A DNA stretch of 64,000 bases from Rhodomicrobium lacus. Its GTDB lineage: Bacteria > Pseudomonadota > Alphaproteobacteria > Rhizobiales > Rhodomicrobiaceae. This document shows positions 1-12,445 of the stretch, piece after piece. The translations under genes were made by a program, and so were the position numbers. The notes under the pieces were generated by a model, which saw nothing but the letters and a program-made list of their open reading frames with translations, ran no database searches and was not told the DNA's origin. Numbering within the stretch: position 1 is the first letter of the stretch; the number at the start of each line of letters is the position of its first letter. The DNA is taken from contig NZ_RZNF01000012.1 in assembly GCF_003992725.1 (NCBI RefSeq), positions 496,001-560,000 on the forward strand. The letters are read 5' to 3'.

Positions 1-483
1 AACGATCACGGCATTGGGGTAGTCGCGCCTGAGCACGATCTCGTTGGTTGTGCCCTTGTCCGCACCGATACGAAGACCGTTCAGCTGTTCGCGCGAGGAA
101 AGCGTGCCCTTCTTGGCCAGAAACTGCTGACCGGACGAGAAATAGGGAATACTGAAATCGAGCTGCTTGGCACGCTCCTCGGTGATGGTGAAGTTTGCCA
201 GCACCAGATCGACCTTGTCGGACGTCAGCAGCGGGATGCGATTGGCCGGATTCGTGGGACGCAGTTCCAGCTTGACGCCCAGTTTATCGGCGAGCGCTTG
301 CGCGTAGTCGTCATCGAGCCCGGTTATCTGCCTCGTCTTCGGGTCGACGAATCCGAACGGCGGGTTGCTGTCGAAGGCTGCCACGCGAAGCACGCCGGCT
401 TTCTTGATGTCGTCGAGCTTGTCGGCACTGGCCGTGCCGATGGTGAGAAGCGTGGCGAGCGCCACAAGGCCATATTTGAGCAT
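1..483 (-). CDS. Amino-acid ABC transporter substrate-binding protein (partial, C-terminus outside window)
   Basis: Periplasmic solute-binding protein of the SBP_bac_3 family, which delivers amino acids to an ABC importer. The visible 161 codons begin with a signal peptide (MLKYGLVALATLLTIGTASA) followed by the family's opening KAGVLRVAAFDSNPPFGFVD and the ligand-loop region ending near GLRIGADKGTTNEIVL. The ATG at 483 is preceded by a GGGGGA Shine-Dalgarno about 6 bases upstream, which supports this start. The gene runs off the left edge, so the permease and ATPase genes cannot be seen. The ligand is not predictable beyond a polar or basic amino acid. Confidence 0.9.
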   Translation of the reverse strand, partial: MLKYGLVALATLLTIGTASADKLDDIKKAGVLRVAAFDSNPPFGFVDPKTRQITGLDDDYAQALADKLGVKLELRPTNPANRIPLLTSDKVDLVLANFTITEERAKQLDFSIPYFSSGQQFLAKKGTLSSREQLNGLRIGADKGTTNEIVLRRDYPNAVIV

Positions 484-780
484 AGCACATCCCCCATTGA
501 GTCGCGGTCGAATGACCATTGATCAGAGCAGGCCAGCGTCCTGTCACACGGAGCGAAAGGCCGTCTGCCCATTTCTATAGCATATATCGTTCTTCAATAA
601 AAATACTAGAAATTAGTTCCACGCAGGGGTGTGTGATGTGTCATTCGTTGGCATGATTTTTCAAGCGCTGCGGGTCTGACCAGAACCTCTGGTGCTTCCA
701 CAGCCGCCACGCTACCGCTTTAACCGCGCGCGCAGCGTTGAGTTGGCGGACCAGGGGCCGCAGCCAGAGAGCGTCGCCGG

Positions 781-4454
<3,674 letters not shown>

Positions 4455-4775
4455 CGAGATCCGGTCGGTGGGAAACGCAATTGCGGACGGAAAACCGGGC
4501 CCCACGATTACCGAAATCGCTGTAACGCATTTCCGTAAAACTGGACGCCGAATGTACGATCCTTGCTCGAATGCGGTAGCCCGCGCGCTGTCCTTCGAAA
4601 ACGAGCGCTGATTGGCGAATAGAGTGCACGTCGAACCGGGACAAAGGCAAGAAAGACCGCAAAGGCGACCCGACACGCGGATGATGAACCAGGCTTTCGG
4701 CTGACGGGCTCAGGTCCATTCACGGTCTGGAGCAGCAAAACCCCTTGCCAAGCCCACCGCCTTCCTCAGGTCGCA
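4455..4775. other. dnaN-recF intergenic region
   Basis: About 320 bases between the dnaN stop and the recF start. An open frame continuous with recF crosses part of it but resembles no RecF extension. I see no RNA gene, convincing terminator or strong promoter. Confidence 0.5.
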
Positions 4776-5897
4776 TCAAACGCGCATCGGCATGAGGACA
4801 TAGAGCGACGTCGCATCCGCCTCATCCGAGATCAGTGTGGGCGAAGAGCCGTCGGCAAGCTTGAACAGCGCTTTCGTACCATCGATCTGCCCGGTGATGT
4901 CGAGCAGATAGCGTGCGTTGAAGCCGATTTCGAGCGGGTCGTTCTGGTAATCTGCCGAGATTTCTTCCGTCGCCGACCCCGATTCGGGGTTATTGGCGGA
5001 GACGACCAGACGCCCCTCCGCCGCGTTGAGCTTCACCGCCCTGCCCTTCTCCGAAGAAAGGGTCGAGACGCGATCCACCGCTTTCACCAGATCGGCATTT
5101 TCGAGTAGCAGCAGCTTCTTGTTGGTTGTCGGAATGACACGCGCATAATCGGGGAATGCCCCGTCGATCAGCTTCGATGTGAGCACGACGTCGCCGACGG
5201 CGAAACGGATTTTCGCTGGCGACAGCGTTACCTCGACAGGCGCGGCGCCCGCTTCGAGCAGCTTGATGACCTCACCGACCGCCTTGCGGGGCACGATCAC
5301 GCCGGGCATGCCGTCCGCGCCTTCCGGGCGTGCCGTCTCGACCTGGGCAAGACGATGTCCATCGGTGGCCACGGCACGAAGCTTCGCGCCCTCCGGGCCA
5401 TCGACCGAGTGAAGGTAGATGCCGTTCAGATAATAGCGCGTCTCTTCCGTGGAGATGGCAAAGCGCGCCTTCTCGAACAGGCGCTTGAGTTCGGCGGCAT
5501 CCACGGTGAACCGCGTCGGCAGCTCGGTCTGTCCCATGTCCGGGAAATCGTCGGCAGGGAGGCTCGCCAGCTCAAAGCTCGCACGCCCGGCCGCCACCTT
5601 GAGGCGGCCTTCGTCGCCCTTGCGCTCGATCCTGATTTCCGCGCCTTCCGGCAGCTTTCGGACGATATCGTGCAGCGTGTGCGCGGGCACTGTTACCGCG
5701 CCCGCAACTTCGACCTTCGCGGGCACGCTTTCGATGGCCTCGATGTCGAGGTCGGTCGCCTTGAACGTCAGCCCGCCATCGCGATCCGCACCGATAAGGA
5801 TGTTGCTCAGGATCGGAATGGTGTTCCGCCGCTCGACGATGCCCGTGATATGCCCCAGCGCGCGGAGCATTGCGTTCCGATCGACAACAAAGCGCAT
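4776..5897 (-). CDS. dnaN: DNA polymerase III beta subunit (sliding clamp)
   Basis: Ring-shaped processivity clamp of the replicative polymerase. The 373-residue length and the three repeated clamp domains fit the family: it opens with MRFVVDRNAMLRALGHITGI and closes with the conserved C-terminal YVLMPMRV. Internal landmarks include RRNTIPILSNILIGA and the middle-domain TRYYLNGIYLH. It lies about 90 bases downstream of dnaA in the same direction, the classic bacterial order, and followed by recF. Confidence 0.97.
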   Translation of the reverse strand: MRFVVDRNAMLRALGHITGIVERRNTIPILSNILIGADRDGGLTFKATDLDIEAIESVPAKVEVAGAVTVPAHTLHDIVRKLPEGAEIRIERKGDEGRLKVAAGRASFELASLPADDFPDMGQTELPTRFTVDAAELKRLFEKARFAISTEETRYYLNGIYLHSVDGPEGAKLRAVATDGHRLAQVETARPEGADGMPGVIVPRKAVGEVIKLLEAGAAPVEVTLSPAKIRFAVGDVVLTSKLIDGAFPDYARVIPTTNKKLLLLENADLVKAVDRVSTLSSEKGRAVKLNAAEGRLVVSANNPESGSATEEISADYQNDPLEIGFNARYLLDITGQIDGTKALFKLADGSSPTLISDEADATSLYVLMPMRV

Positions 5898-5988
5898 AAA
5901 AACTACCCCGCTGACGCGGTGTTCTCCTTGTTAGGCAAGCATTTGAAGGCCGCGGCGACGAAGAGTCAAGCGCAGCCCGAACAGCTCG

Positions 5989-7491
5989 TCAGACGTTGCC
6001 GTCCTTCAGCATGCGAGAGAGCGAGTCGAGTTCGTCCTTCAGCACACCATCCGCCTGTTTCAGCGACTCGATCTTGCGGATGGCGTGCAGCACCGTCGTG
6101 TGGTCGCGTCCGCCGAACCGGCGGCCGATTTCCGGAAGCGAGCGCGAGGTGAGTGTCTTCGCGAGATACATGCCGATCTGACGAGGTCTCACGATGGACT
6201 GGTTGCGGCGGCTGGAGAGGAGATCCCCGCGCTGGACGCCGTAGTGCTTGGCGACGATGCGGAGTATGTCATCGATCTTGACCCGCTTAGGCTCCTTCGA
6301 GCGGATCAGATCGCCGATGGTGTTTTCGGCGGCGTCGACCGTCACCTTCTCGCCCGTCAGCTGCCACGTCGCGTGCAGACGCGTGATCGCGCCTTCGAGT
6401 TCGCGGCCATTCTCGGTGAGCTGGGTTGCGAGATATTCGAGCACATCGCCGGGTACTTCAAACCCCCGCGAAAGCGCGATCTTTTCCGCCGTCCTGCGCT
6501 GCAGGATCTTGAGGCGAAGGTCGAAATCGAGCGCGGACATCTCCGCGACGAGCCCGCCCGACAGGCGCGAGCGCATCCGCGCGTCGAAGCTCTCCAGCAG
6601 CAAGGGCGCGCAGTCCGCCGCGACGACGACCTGCTTGCCGCCATCGATGAGCGAATTCAGCGTGTGGCAGAACTCCTGCTGGAAGGTGCGTCCCTGCAGG
6701 AACTCCATGTCGTCGATGATGAGCAGGTCGATGGTGCGCAGTTTTTCCTTGAAGGCGGGCGCGTCGCGCGTCTGAAGCGCTTCCGCGAAGCTGTACATGA
6801 AACGCTCGGCGGTGAGGTAGAGCACCTTCGCGTTCGGATTACGCGCCTTCATTTCCCACGCGATGGCGTGGAGAAGATGCGTCTTGCCCATCCCGACACG
6901 CGCGTGGATGTAAAGCGGATTGTACTTCAGCGGCTGATCGGGCGTGCTTTCCGCCACCTGAAACGCCGCCGCGTGAGCGAGCCGATTCGGCGAGCCGACC
7001 ACGAACGACTGGAACGTGTAGCGCGGGTCGAGGGGCGACCCCTCGAAGCCCTCAAGCCCGGTGCGGCCATCGCGGGCGGGCGTGTTGACGATGCGAAGCG
7101 GCACGGCGGGCGACGGTGCGGCCTGCACCTTCGGCATCACCGGCTCCACCGCGGCCGTGGCCGCGGCGGGCGACGGCTTCATCTTCTCCACCGGAGCGAG
7201 ATGAGGTTGGCGAACGCGGAATTCGAGGCGGTTGACGCCGTTCAATTCCGTGCCGCAGCAGGCGAGCAGCTTGTCGGAATAGTGAGATTGCAGCCAGTTG
7301 CGCAAAAACTTCGTCGGAACAGAAACCTGCACCACGCGTCCATCGCATGAGTCCAGCTCGACGCGACCAAACCAGCTCGTAAAGACGTCTTCGCCGAGTT
7401 CGGCGCGCAGGCGGCTCTGTATACGCCGCCATTTGTGTTCGATCGACGTCTGTTCGATCGAAGAGGTTGTCGAGAGATTCAGGGCTTCCAT
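5989..7491 (-). CDS. dnaA: Chromosomal replication initiator DnaA
   Basis: AAA+ initiator that binds DnaA boxes and opens the origin. Domain I (WRRIQSRLRAELGEDVFTSW) is followed by an Ala/Pro-rich linker, then the AAA+ core with P-loop ARVGMGKTHLLHA (about residues 197-209), Walker B LLIIDDMEFLQG, and the C-terminal DNA-binding helix-turn-helix signature GRDHTTVLHAIRKIE. The frame is open to 7599, but the ATG at 7491 has GAGGA seven bases upstream and gives a normal 500-residue protein, so it is chosen. The gene heads the dnaA-dnaN-recF-gyrB run; the long upstream gap may hold its control region. Confidence 0.96.
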   Translation of the reverse strand: MEALNLSTTSSIEQTSIEHKWRRIQSRLRAELGEDVFTSWFGRVELDSCDGRVVQVSVPTKFLRNWLQSHYSDKLLACCGTELNGVNRLEFRVRQPHLAPVEKMKPSPAAATAAVEPVMPKVQAAPSPAVPLRIVNTPARDGRTGLEGFEGSPLDPRYTFQSFVVGSPNRLAHAAAFQVAESTPDQPLKYNPLYIHARVGMGKTHLLHAIAWEMKARNPNAKVLYLTAERFMYSFAEALQTRDAPAFKEKLRTIDLLIIDDMEFLQGRTFQQEFCHTLNSLIDGGKQVVVAADCAPLLLESFDARMRSRLSGGLVAEMSALDFDLRLKILQRRTAEKIALSRGFEVPGDVLEYLATQLTENGRELEGAITRLHATWQLTGEKVTVDAAENTIGDLIRSKEPKRVKIDDILRIVAKHYGVQRGDLLSSRRNQSIVRPRQIGMYLAKTLTSRSLPEIGRRFGGRDHTTVLHAIRKIESLKQADGVLKDELDSLSRMLKDGNV

Positions 7492-8178
7492 TTCAACATC
7501 CTCGCGGCCCGTTCCGGGCCTCAGCGTTTCATCAGATATGTTTGTTCGGCCTTGGAAATACGCGCTACGCCGCGAAGGCGAGCGCCCGGCCGTCGTCAAT
7601 ATCGAGCAAAGCGTCCTGACACCCCGGAATCACCGGGGCCAGAATACGATGCGGCCGCGCCGCCTTTCCGGGGCGCCGTCGCGTGATCAGGCTGGAAGGA
7701 CGATCAGGCTCATGCTGGGAAGGATGGCTGGCCGGGGCGGACACAAAGACCGCGTCGGCGAGTTCGGATGCCAGATTCTGGAACTCCCTCGATGCGACAT
7801 AAGCCTTCCATGGAAGGGAAGGATGCTCGGCCTTCGAGGTCTCGACCCGGTGGCGACGCTGATGTCGCGGAACGAGTCCGTGCGCCTGATCCGAAAGAAT
7901 CGGACGCATATGGCGCGTAACAGGGAACTTCCACGCATAAACACATACAGATTGCGGCAGAGCCGCGATGCTTTCACTTCGCATACGTCTTCCTCCCGCC
8001 CAATGCCTTGCGGACAGAAGGTGAACACAACTCCGGACGGAGTCCGGCGCGCACCGACTATCCATTGCCTGATCATGGACATCGCGCTGCACCCGTGGAG
8101 GCCACCCCACTTGGCTCAGCTCGGTACGCATTACAAGGTTACACTTTCAGGAGGGGAACACCCCCGTTCGGAGACCCA

Positions 8179-8207
8179 ACAATACAAAGGCTGGAGCCCC
8201 TGCGCAA
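8179..8207 (-). promoter_or_regulatory. Possible sigma-70-like promoter upstream of dnaA
   Basis: On the minus strand TTGCGC (8202-8207) is followed after 17 bases by TATTGT (8179-8184). Spacing is ideal but each hexamer matches consensus only partly, and it would give dnaA a leader of almost 700 bases. Weak prediction. Confidence 0.22.
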
Positions 8208-8299
8208 GTGGCCTCCCCCTCGGCCCAAGCTCTAAATCCACACGCCAAGATTGCATTTCGCTCTTCGCGCCGACGCGGAAAATGGCTCGCAAGCGACTG

Positions 8300-8321
8300 G
8301 AATCGTTAACGATTCGTTTAC
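8300..8321. promoter_or_regulatory. Perfect 16-bp palindrome with two GANTC sites and a CtrA-like half box, upstream of dnaA
   Basis: GAATCGTTAACGATTC (8300-8315) is its own reverse complement. Both ends are GANTC, the CcrM methylation target of alphaproteobacteria, and TTAA at 8306-8309 is followed after 7 bases by TTTAC, close to the CtrA consensus TTAA-N7-TTAAC. It sits between the rpsT terminator and dnaA, suggesting cell-cycle control of dnaA, which is inference. Confidence 0.45.
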
Positions 8322-8335
8322 TTTTGCGCCGCGAC

Positions 8336-8371
8336 AAAAAATGCGGGGCCGCCTGTCGGCGGCTCCCGCAT
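8336..8371 (-). terminator. Rho-independent terminator downstream of rpsT
   Basis: On the minus strand a GC-rich stem (ATGCGGG and CCGCC paired with GGCGG and CCCGCAT, loop GACA, small internal bulge) is followed immediately by six T. It lies about 170 bases past the rpsT stop and would separate rpsT from dnaA transcription. Confidence 0.75.
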
Positions 8372-8466
8372 TGGTTGCTGATTTTCTTTGGCCGGAGAAG
8401 CGCGCTTAGCCCAGCGCAATGGGCGCCTTCGCGCACGAAGCACTAAGCATCTGAAACCGTTATAAA

Positions 8467-8531
8467 TTTCGCTCCATCTTTTCAGCGGGAGCGAAACGCT
8501 CGCTTAAGTTACTGATGCAATTCCGCATCAG
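8467..8531 (-). other. Two stem-loops in the rpsT 3' region
   Basis: CTGATGC/GCATCAG (8512-8518 with 8525-8531, loop 6) lies 12 bases past the rpsT stop, and TTTCGCTCC/GGAGCGAAA (8467-8475 with 8488-8496, loop 12) follows. Neither has a good T tract; they may stabilise the rpsT mRNA end ahead of the true terminator. Confidence 0.4.
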
Positions 8532-8542
8532 CTTTCAGAAAT

Positions 8543-8815
8543 CTAGGCAGCCTGGCCGAGAGCCTTGATGCGAGCCGACAGCCGGGAGATCTTGCGAGAC
8601 GCGGTGTTCTTGTGGAGGATGCCCTTCGAGGCCGAGCGCATGATCTCAGGTTGTGCCTCGCGCAGCGCCAGATTAGCGGCTTCCTTGTTGCCGGACGCGA
8701 TTGCTTCCTCAACCTTACGCACGAAGGTGCGCACGCGGCTCTTGCGCGCCTTGTTGATCAGCGTGCGGCGTTCCGCCTGTCGGGCGGCTTTCTTGGCCGA
8801 TTTCGTATTTGCCAT
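8543..8815 (-). CDS. rpsT: 30S ribosomal protein S20
   Basis: Small basic protein that binds 16S rRNA early in 30S assembly. The 90-residue sequence opens with the diagnostic [17 protein letters not shown] and keeps the family's [15 protein letters not shown] end. An AGAGGA ribosome site precedes the ATG. rpsT upstream of dnaA is a common alphaproteobacterial arrangement. Confidence 0.97.
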   Translation of the reverse strand: MANTKSAKKAARQAERRTLINKARKSRVRTFVRKVEEAIASGNKEAANLALREAQPEIMRSASKGILHKNTASRKISRLSARIKALGQAA

Positions 8816-8989
8816 ATGACGTAGTCCTCTCGCGAGCGAACAACCCGCGCCTTCGAGCCGTTTCGGGAATGAAATACCGTGTCCGCTAGCCCCTTGGGCA
8901 GCAACCTGCCCTGCATATACCTGCGAAGCCGGCGAGCGTCAATGTCGGGCGGCGTGAAGCCACATTTCTCTCTCGGTAACGCTCTGGTT

Positions 8990-9178
8990 TCACGAGCCGA
9001 GAACGTTCAGAGCCACCGCGCGCGGATTGCGCGGCCCGTCATCGATCCGCAGCGGCTCCATCTTGACCACAAGCAGGGCGATCAGCAAGAGCGCAATGTA
9101 AAAAAGACCGATCGTGCCGATCACATCCGAAACGCTGCCTGCATCATCGCCGTCTTCGTTGCCGCGACCGTACCGCAT
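8990..9178 (-). CDS. Small single-pass membrane protein, unknown function
   Basis: 62 residues with an acidic N-terminus (MRYGRGNEDGDDAG), one hydrophobic segment at about residues 20-40 (VIGTIGLFYIALLLIALLVV) and a short polar tail. The ATG at 9178 has a strong GGGAGG ribosome site five bases upstream, the main reason to accept this short frame. It stands alone between rpsT and the CCA-adding enzyme gene. I do not recognise a family. Confidence 0.55.
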   Translation of the reverse strand: MRYGRGNEDGDDAGSVSDVIGTIGLFYIALLLIALLVVKMEPLRIDDGPRNPRAVALNVLGS

Positions 9179-9203
9179 CGGCCCTCCCTATCAAACGACG
9201 CGA

Positions 9204-9219
9204 GTGACAAGAATGTCAC
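9204..9219. promoter_or_regulatory. Inverted repeat upstream of the small membrane protein gene
   Basis: GTGACA-AGAA-TGTCAC is a perfect 6-bp dyad with a 4-base centre, 26 bases upstream of the ATG at 9178. Position and symmetry suit a repressor or activator site, but no cognate regulator is visible. Confidence 0.35.
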
Positions 9220-9257
9220 CTGCAAGACTAAGGTATGAGAGGGAGGTCTGAGAAGTC

Positions 9258-10532
9258 TTAAGTTTCCGGGTGCGATCCCGCCAAGCCGTTCGGGCGCGCG
9301 TTCTTCTCCTCAAGCGCAAGAAGCGTCTCGCGGTCGAGCGTGAAGCCGCTGGCGATGAACCGCTCTTCCAGATAGCGCAGATGCGCGCCGAGCCCCGGAC
9401 CGGGCAGCCACCCCTCGTTCAGAAGATCCGCGCCGTTGACCGGGAATTTGGGGCGCTGCCATTCGCGCGGCAGTTCGGCCGCGAATCGCCACGCCCCATC
9501 GTCCAAAGGCGCGCCGGACGCAGCCCACCCGATCAGCACGCTGCCGAGATAGGTGCGCGCGCCGATTCGATAGAGGAGCGTTTCGAGATCCCGCTTGCCC
9601 AGCGGTGCACGAAACCACGGCGCAACGGAAGCGAGCCCCATCAGATCGTTTCGCTCGTCGTTCGATAGCCGCAACCTGCCTGCGAGCCGCTCGGCGTCCT
9701 CCTCGACGAAGACCGAGAGCGCGGCGAGCCGGTACATCGGATCAGGCATCATCTCAAGTTCAGCCTCGATCGCAGCGATGCGCTCGAATCGGCTGCGCCG
9801 GGCGATGCCGCCGAGCACGATGAGAAGGAGCCCGCTTTCGTCCATGACGCGAATCGCGTCGGGGGCTCGCACCGTCACCAGAATTCGCAGCATTTCCGCG
9901 CGAACGCGCTCCGCCGAAAGGCGCTTCAATCCATGCCGCTCGCGAATCGCGGCGGCCACACCGTCCGCGTCGAAGTCGCCATTCGCATAGTCGGCGCTGA
10001 AGCGGAAGAATCGCAGAATGCGCAAATAGTCTTCGCGGATGCGCGTATCCGCGTCGCCGACAAACCGCACGCGCCGCGCGAGAAGGTCCGCCAGTCCATC
10101 GAGCGGATCGTAAACCGCACCGGCAGCGTCTGCATAAAGGGCGTTGAGCGTGAAATCACGGCGGCGCGCGTCCTCAGCCCAGTTGTCGGCGAAGGCCACA
10201 GTCGCGCGTCTTCCGTCGGTATCGACATCGCGGCGCAGCGTCGTCACCTCGAAGGGAACGCCGTCCACCACGAGCGTGATCGTGCCGTGGTCGATGCCGG
10301 TCGGGACCGTCTTGATGCCGGCGGCGGCGGCAAGGCGAAGCGTGTCGTCCGGCTTCGCGGTCGTCGCGAAATCGACGTCCATCACCGGCTCGTCGAGAAG
10401 CGCGTTGCGCACCGCGCCGCCGACCGCGCGCACCTCGAACCCCTCGCGGTTGAGGCAGGCGAACACGGCCCGCACCTCGGGCGCGCGAAACCACGCCGCA
10501 TCAGCCACAGTCACGTTTTCAAGCTTGGTCAT
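9258..10532 (-). CDS. CCA tRNA nucleotidyltransferase / poly(A) polymerase family protein
   Basis: Adds or repairs the 3' CCA end of tRNAs. The nucleotidyltransferase head shows VRAVGGAVRNALL followed by the metal-binding DVDFATTAKPD (DxD), and the RNA- and primer-binding part shows RRDFTLNALYAD and YLRILRFFRFSADYA. From the ATG at 10532 it is 424 residues, normal for the alphaproteobacterial form. Its start overlaps the 3' end of the upstream Nudix gene by 14 bases, implying translational coupling. A poly(A)-polymerase role cannot be excluded by sequence alone. Confidence 0.9.
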   Translation of the reverse strand: MTKLENVTVADAAWFRAPEVRAVFACLNREGFEVRAVGGAVRNALLDEPVMDVDFATTAKPDDTLRLAAAAGIKTVPTGIDHGTITLVVDGVPFEVTTLRRDVDTDGRRATVAFADNWAEDARRRDFTLNALYADAAGAVYDPLDGLADLLARRVRFVGDADTRIREDYLRILRFFRFSADYANGDFDADGVAAAIRERHGLKRLSAERVRAEMLRILVTVRAPDAIRVMDESGLLLIVLGGIARRSRFERIAAIEAELEMMPDPMYRLAALSVFVEEDAERLAGRLRLSNDERNDLMGLASVAPWFRAPLGKRDLETLLYRIGARTYLGSVLIGWAASGAPLDDGAWRFAAELPREWQRPKFPVNGADLLNEGWLPGPGLGAHLRYLEERFIASGFTLDRETLLALEEKNARPNGLAGSHPET

Positions 10533-11265
10533 ATGTCGTCTCGCCCTCGTATCGCGGGGCATACAGCCTTTCGTAAAGGTTGCGCAACATTGCAGCCGTC
10601 GCGCCCCAGATGAACCGCTCCTCGAACTGCATCGCGTGAAACAGGATGCGGTAGTCCTGCCACTCGCGCAAATGGCGCAGATGATTCCGCTCGTTCATGA
10701 GAAAGGAGAGCGGCACCTCGAAAACGTCTGCCACCTCGTTCGGCTCGGGTTGGGGCACGAAGGCCGGGTCCACCAGCCCCATCACGGGGATGACGCGAAA
10801 GCCCGTACCGGTGTTATGAAGATCGAGCAGCGCGAGGGGCTTCACCAATTCCGGGAGAAGGCCGATTTCCTCGCGCGCCTCGCGCAGCGCGCTGTGGATG
10901 GGCGTCGGATCCGACGTTTCGATTTTTCCGCCCGGAAACGCCACCTGCCCGGCATGCGCGGACAGATGCGCCGTGCGCAGCGTCAGCAACACCGTCACCT
11001 CGGGCTCGCGCGCGACGATGGGCACGAGCACCGCCGCCATGCGCCATTTCTCGGGGGGAATGAGAAATTCGAGCCTTAAATTTGCGTTAGGATTACCCGT
11101 CTCGTCGAGGCGCCGCCCCGCGTCGATGCCGTAGGTAACCGGCTGTTTCGCCATCCAGACCGCCTTTTCGAGGCCGATGCCGCGCGAATGCGCCAGGGCG
11201 GAAAAACCCGTTGGCGAAAAGGGACTTATCTCAAGCCCGGATACCTGCGCCGAAAGCCCTGCCAT
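10519..11265 (-). CDS. Nudix hydrolase, probable CoA pyrophosphatase
   Basis: Hydrolyses a nucleoside-diphosphate-linked compound, most likely coenzyme A to phosphopantetheine and 3',5'-ADP. The UPF0035-type lead-in LSAHAGQVAFPGGKIE runs into the Nudix box, whose catalytic core is ALREAREEIGL. The ATG at 11265 has GGAG nine bases upstream; a GTG at 11280 would add five residues. The 3' end overlaps the CCA-adding enzyme gene, a pairing seen in many Hyphomicrobiales. It is divergent from the MoxR operon across about 170 bases. Confidence 0.85.
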   Translation of the reverse strand: MAGLSAQVSGLEISPFSPTGFSALAHSRGIGLEKAVWMAKQPVTYGIDAGRRLDETGNPNANLRLEFLIPPEKWRMAAVLVPIVAREPEVTVLLTLRTAHLSAHAGQVAFPGGKIETSDPTPIHSALREAREEIGLLPELVKPLALLDLHNTGTGFRVIPVMGLVDPAFVPQPEPNEVADVFEVPLSFLMNERNHLRHLREWQDYRILFHAMQFEERFIWGATAAMLRNLYERLYAPRYEGETTYDQA

Positions 11266-11437
11266 GGGCACCGTCTCCACAAAACGAACAAAGTGATGCA
11301 GCGCTCTTCCAGAATGTGAGCCGCTGCCAGGGCGCGCCGCCAGGCGTTAAGGCTGCTCCCCGGCGGTTGTATCACCGGGGCGCGGCAGCATATACTCTCA
11401 TTATCGAAGTGCGTCTTAACCCAGCAGGTTTGAATCG

Positions 11438-12430
11438 ATGCTGCATCCCTCCGAGCCGGACATCGTTTCCCGCGTGGACGACATTCGCGCAAAAGTTGCG
11501 CGCGTCAAGGAATCGATCTCCCGCGTCATCTTCGGGCAGGATGCCGTGATCGAGCTTGTGCTCGTCAACATCCTGTCCGGCGGCCACGCGCTGCTGATCG
11601 GCGTACCTGGCCTCGCGAAGACCTCGCTCGTGGAGGCGCTGGGCTCTGCCCTCGGACTTGACGCGAAGCGCATCCAGTTCACGCCCGACCTCATGCCGTC
11701 CGACATCGTCGGCACCGAAGTGCTTGAGGAGAAAGACGGTCGCCGCAGCTTCCGCTTCGTGCCGGGGCCGGTCTTCGCGCAGCTTCTCATGGCGGACGAG
11801 ATCAATCGCGCCAGCCCGAAGACGCAATCCGCGCTCCTTCAGGCGATGCAGGAACAGCAGGTGACCTATGCCGGGCAGACCTACCCGCTGCCGTCGCCCT
11901 TCTTCGTGCTCGCGACGCAAAACCCGCTTGAACAGGAAGGCACTTATCCTCTTCCCGAGGCGCAGCTCGACCGCTTCCTGCTTCAGGTGGACGTGTCCTA
12001 TCCCGACGCGGCCGCGGAACGCCGCATGCTTTATTCCACCACCGGCACCGAGGATCGCACCGTGCAGCCCGTGCTGACGGCAGACGAAGTGATCGCGGCG
12101 CAGCGGCTCGTGCGCCAGGTTCCGGCGGGCGACAGCGTGGTCGACGCCATCCTTGGGCTTGTCCGCTCCGCGCGTCCGAACACGCAGGAAGCCGGGCCGC
12201 GCGTGAACGAACTCGTCGCCTGGGGTCCGGGTCCGCGCGCGAGCCAGTCGCTCATGCTTACGGTCCGCGCCCGCGCCCTGCTCGACGGCCGGTTCGCGCC
12301 GTCCATCGACGATGTGATTGCGCTCGCCAAGCCCGTGTTGCGCCACCGCATGGCGCTGACCTTCGGGGCGCGCACGGAGAACGTCACCGTCGACGAGGTC
12401 ATCGATTCCCTGCTCGCGAAGCTGAAATAG
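11438..12430 (+). CDS. MoxR-family AAA+ ATPase
   Basis: Chaperone-like ATPase that remodels partner proteins, typically those with von Willebrand A (vWA) domains. Walker A GVPGLAKTS (around residue 55), Walker B MADEINRASPKTQSALLQAM and the sensor region FFVLATQNPLEQEGTYPLPE identify the family; 330 residues is the usual length. It is the first gene of a four-gene plus-strand operon with DUF58, BatA/DUF4159 and vWA-like membrane proteins, the standard partners of MoxR proteins. The substrate metal or complex is not known. Confidence 0.92.
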   Translation: MLHPSEPDIVSRVDDIRAKVARVKESISRVIFGQDAVIELVLVNILSGGHALLIGVPGLAKTSLVEALGSALGLDAKRIQFTPDLMPSDIVGTEVLEEKDGRRSFRFVPGPVFAQLLMADEINRASPKTQSALLQAMQEQQVTYAGQTYPLPSPFFVLATQNPLEQEGTYPLPEAQLDRFLLQVDVSYPDAAAERRMLYSTTGTEDRTVQPVLTADEVIAAQRLVRQVPAGDSVVDAILGLVRSARPNTQEAGPRVNELVAWGPGPRASQSLMLTVRARALLDGRFAPSIDDVIALAKPVLRHRMALTFGARTENVTVDEVIDSLLAKLK

Positions 12431-12445
12431 CCGAGGCCGCCCCCT

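Larger units (their letters stand above)
7492..8335. other. Long non-coding gap upstream of dnaA
   Basis: Roughly 840 bases between the dnaA start and the terminator-like hairpin beyond rpsT. Several open frames cross it on both strands, but none begins with a good ribosome site or yields a recognisable protein. It holds a single imperfect DnaA-box-like sequence (AAATCCACA at 8234-8242, two mismatches) and the palindrome annotated separately. I cannot demonstrate an origin of replication here. Confidence 0.5.

Noticed and set aside
7565-8131. 188-codon minus-strand frame in the rpsT-dnaA gap
   Set aside because: No ribosome site, Arg/Ser/Pro-biased sequence without any family resemblance, and it overlaps the 5' part of the long dnaA frame. 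Could be reconsidered if conserved.
8234-8242. DnaA box
   Set aside because: AAATCCACA matches TTATCCACA at only seven of nine positions and stands alone; not enough to call an origin.
6085-8446. Long plus-strand frames opposite dnaA and extending into the gap
   Set aside because: No ribosome sites, no recognisable domains, and composition typical of antisense frames.
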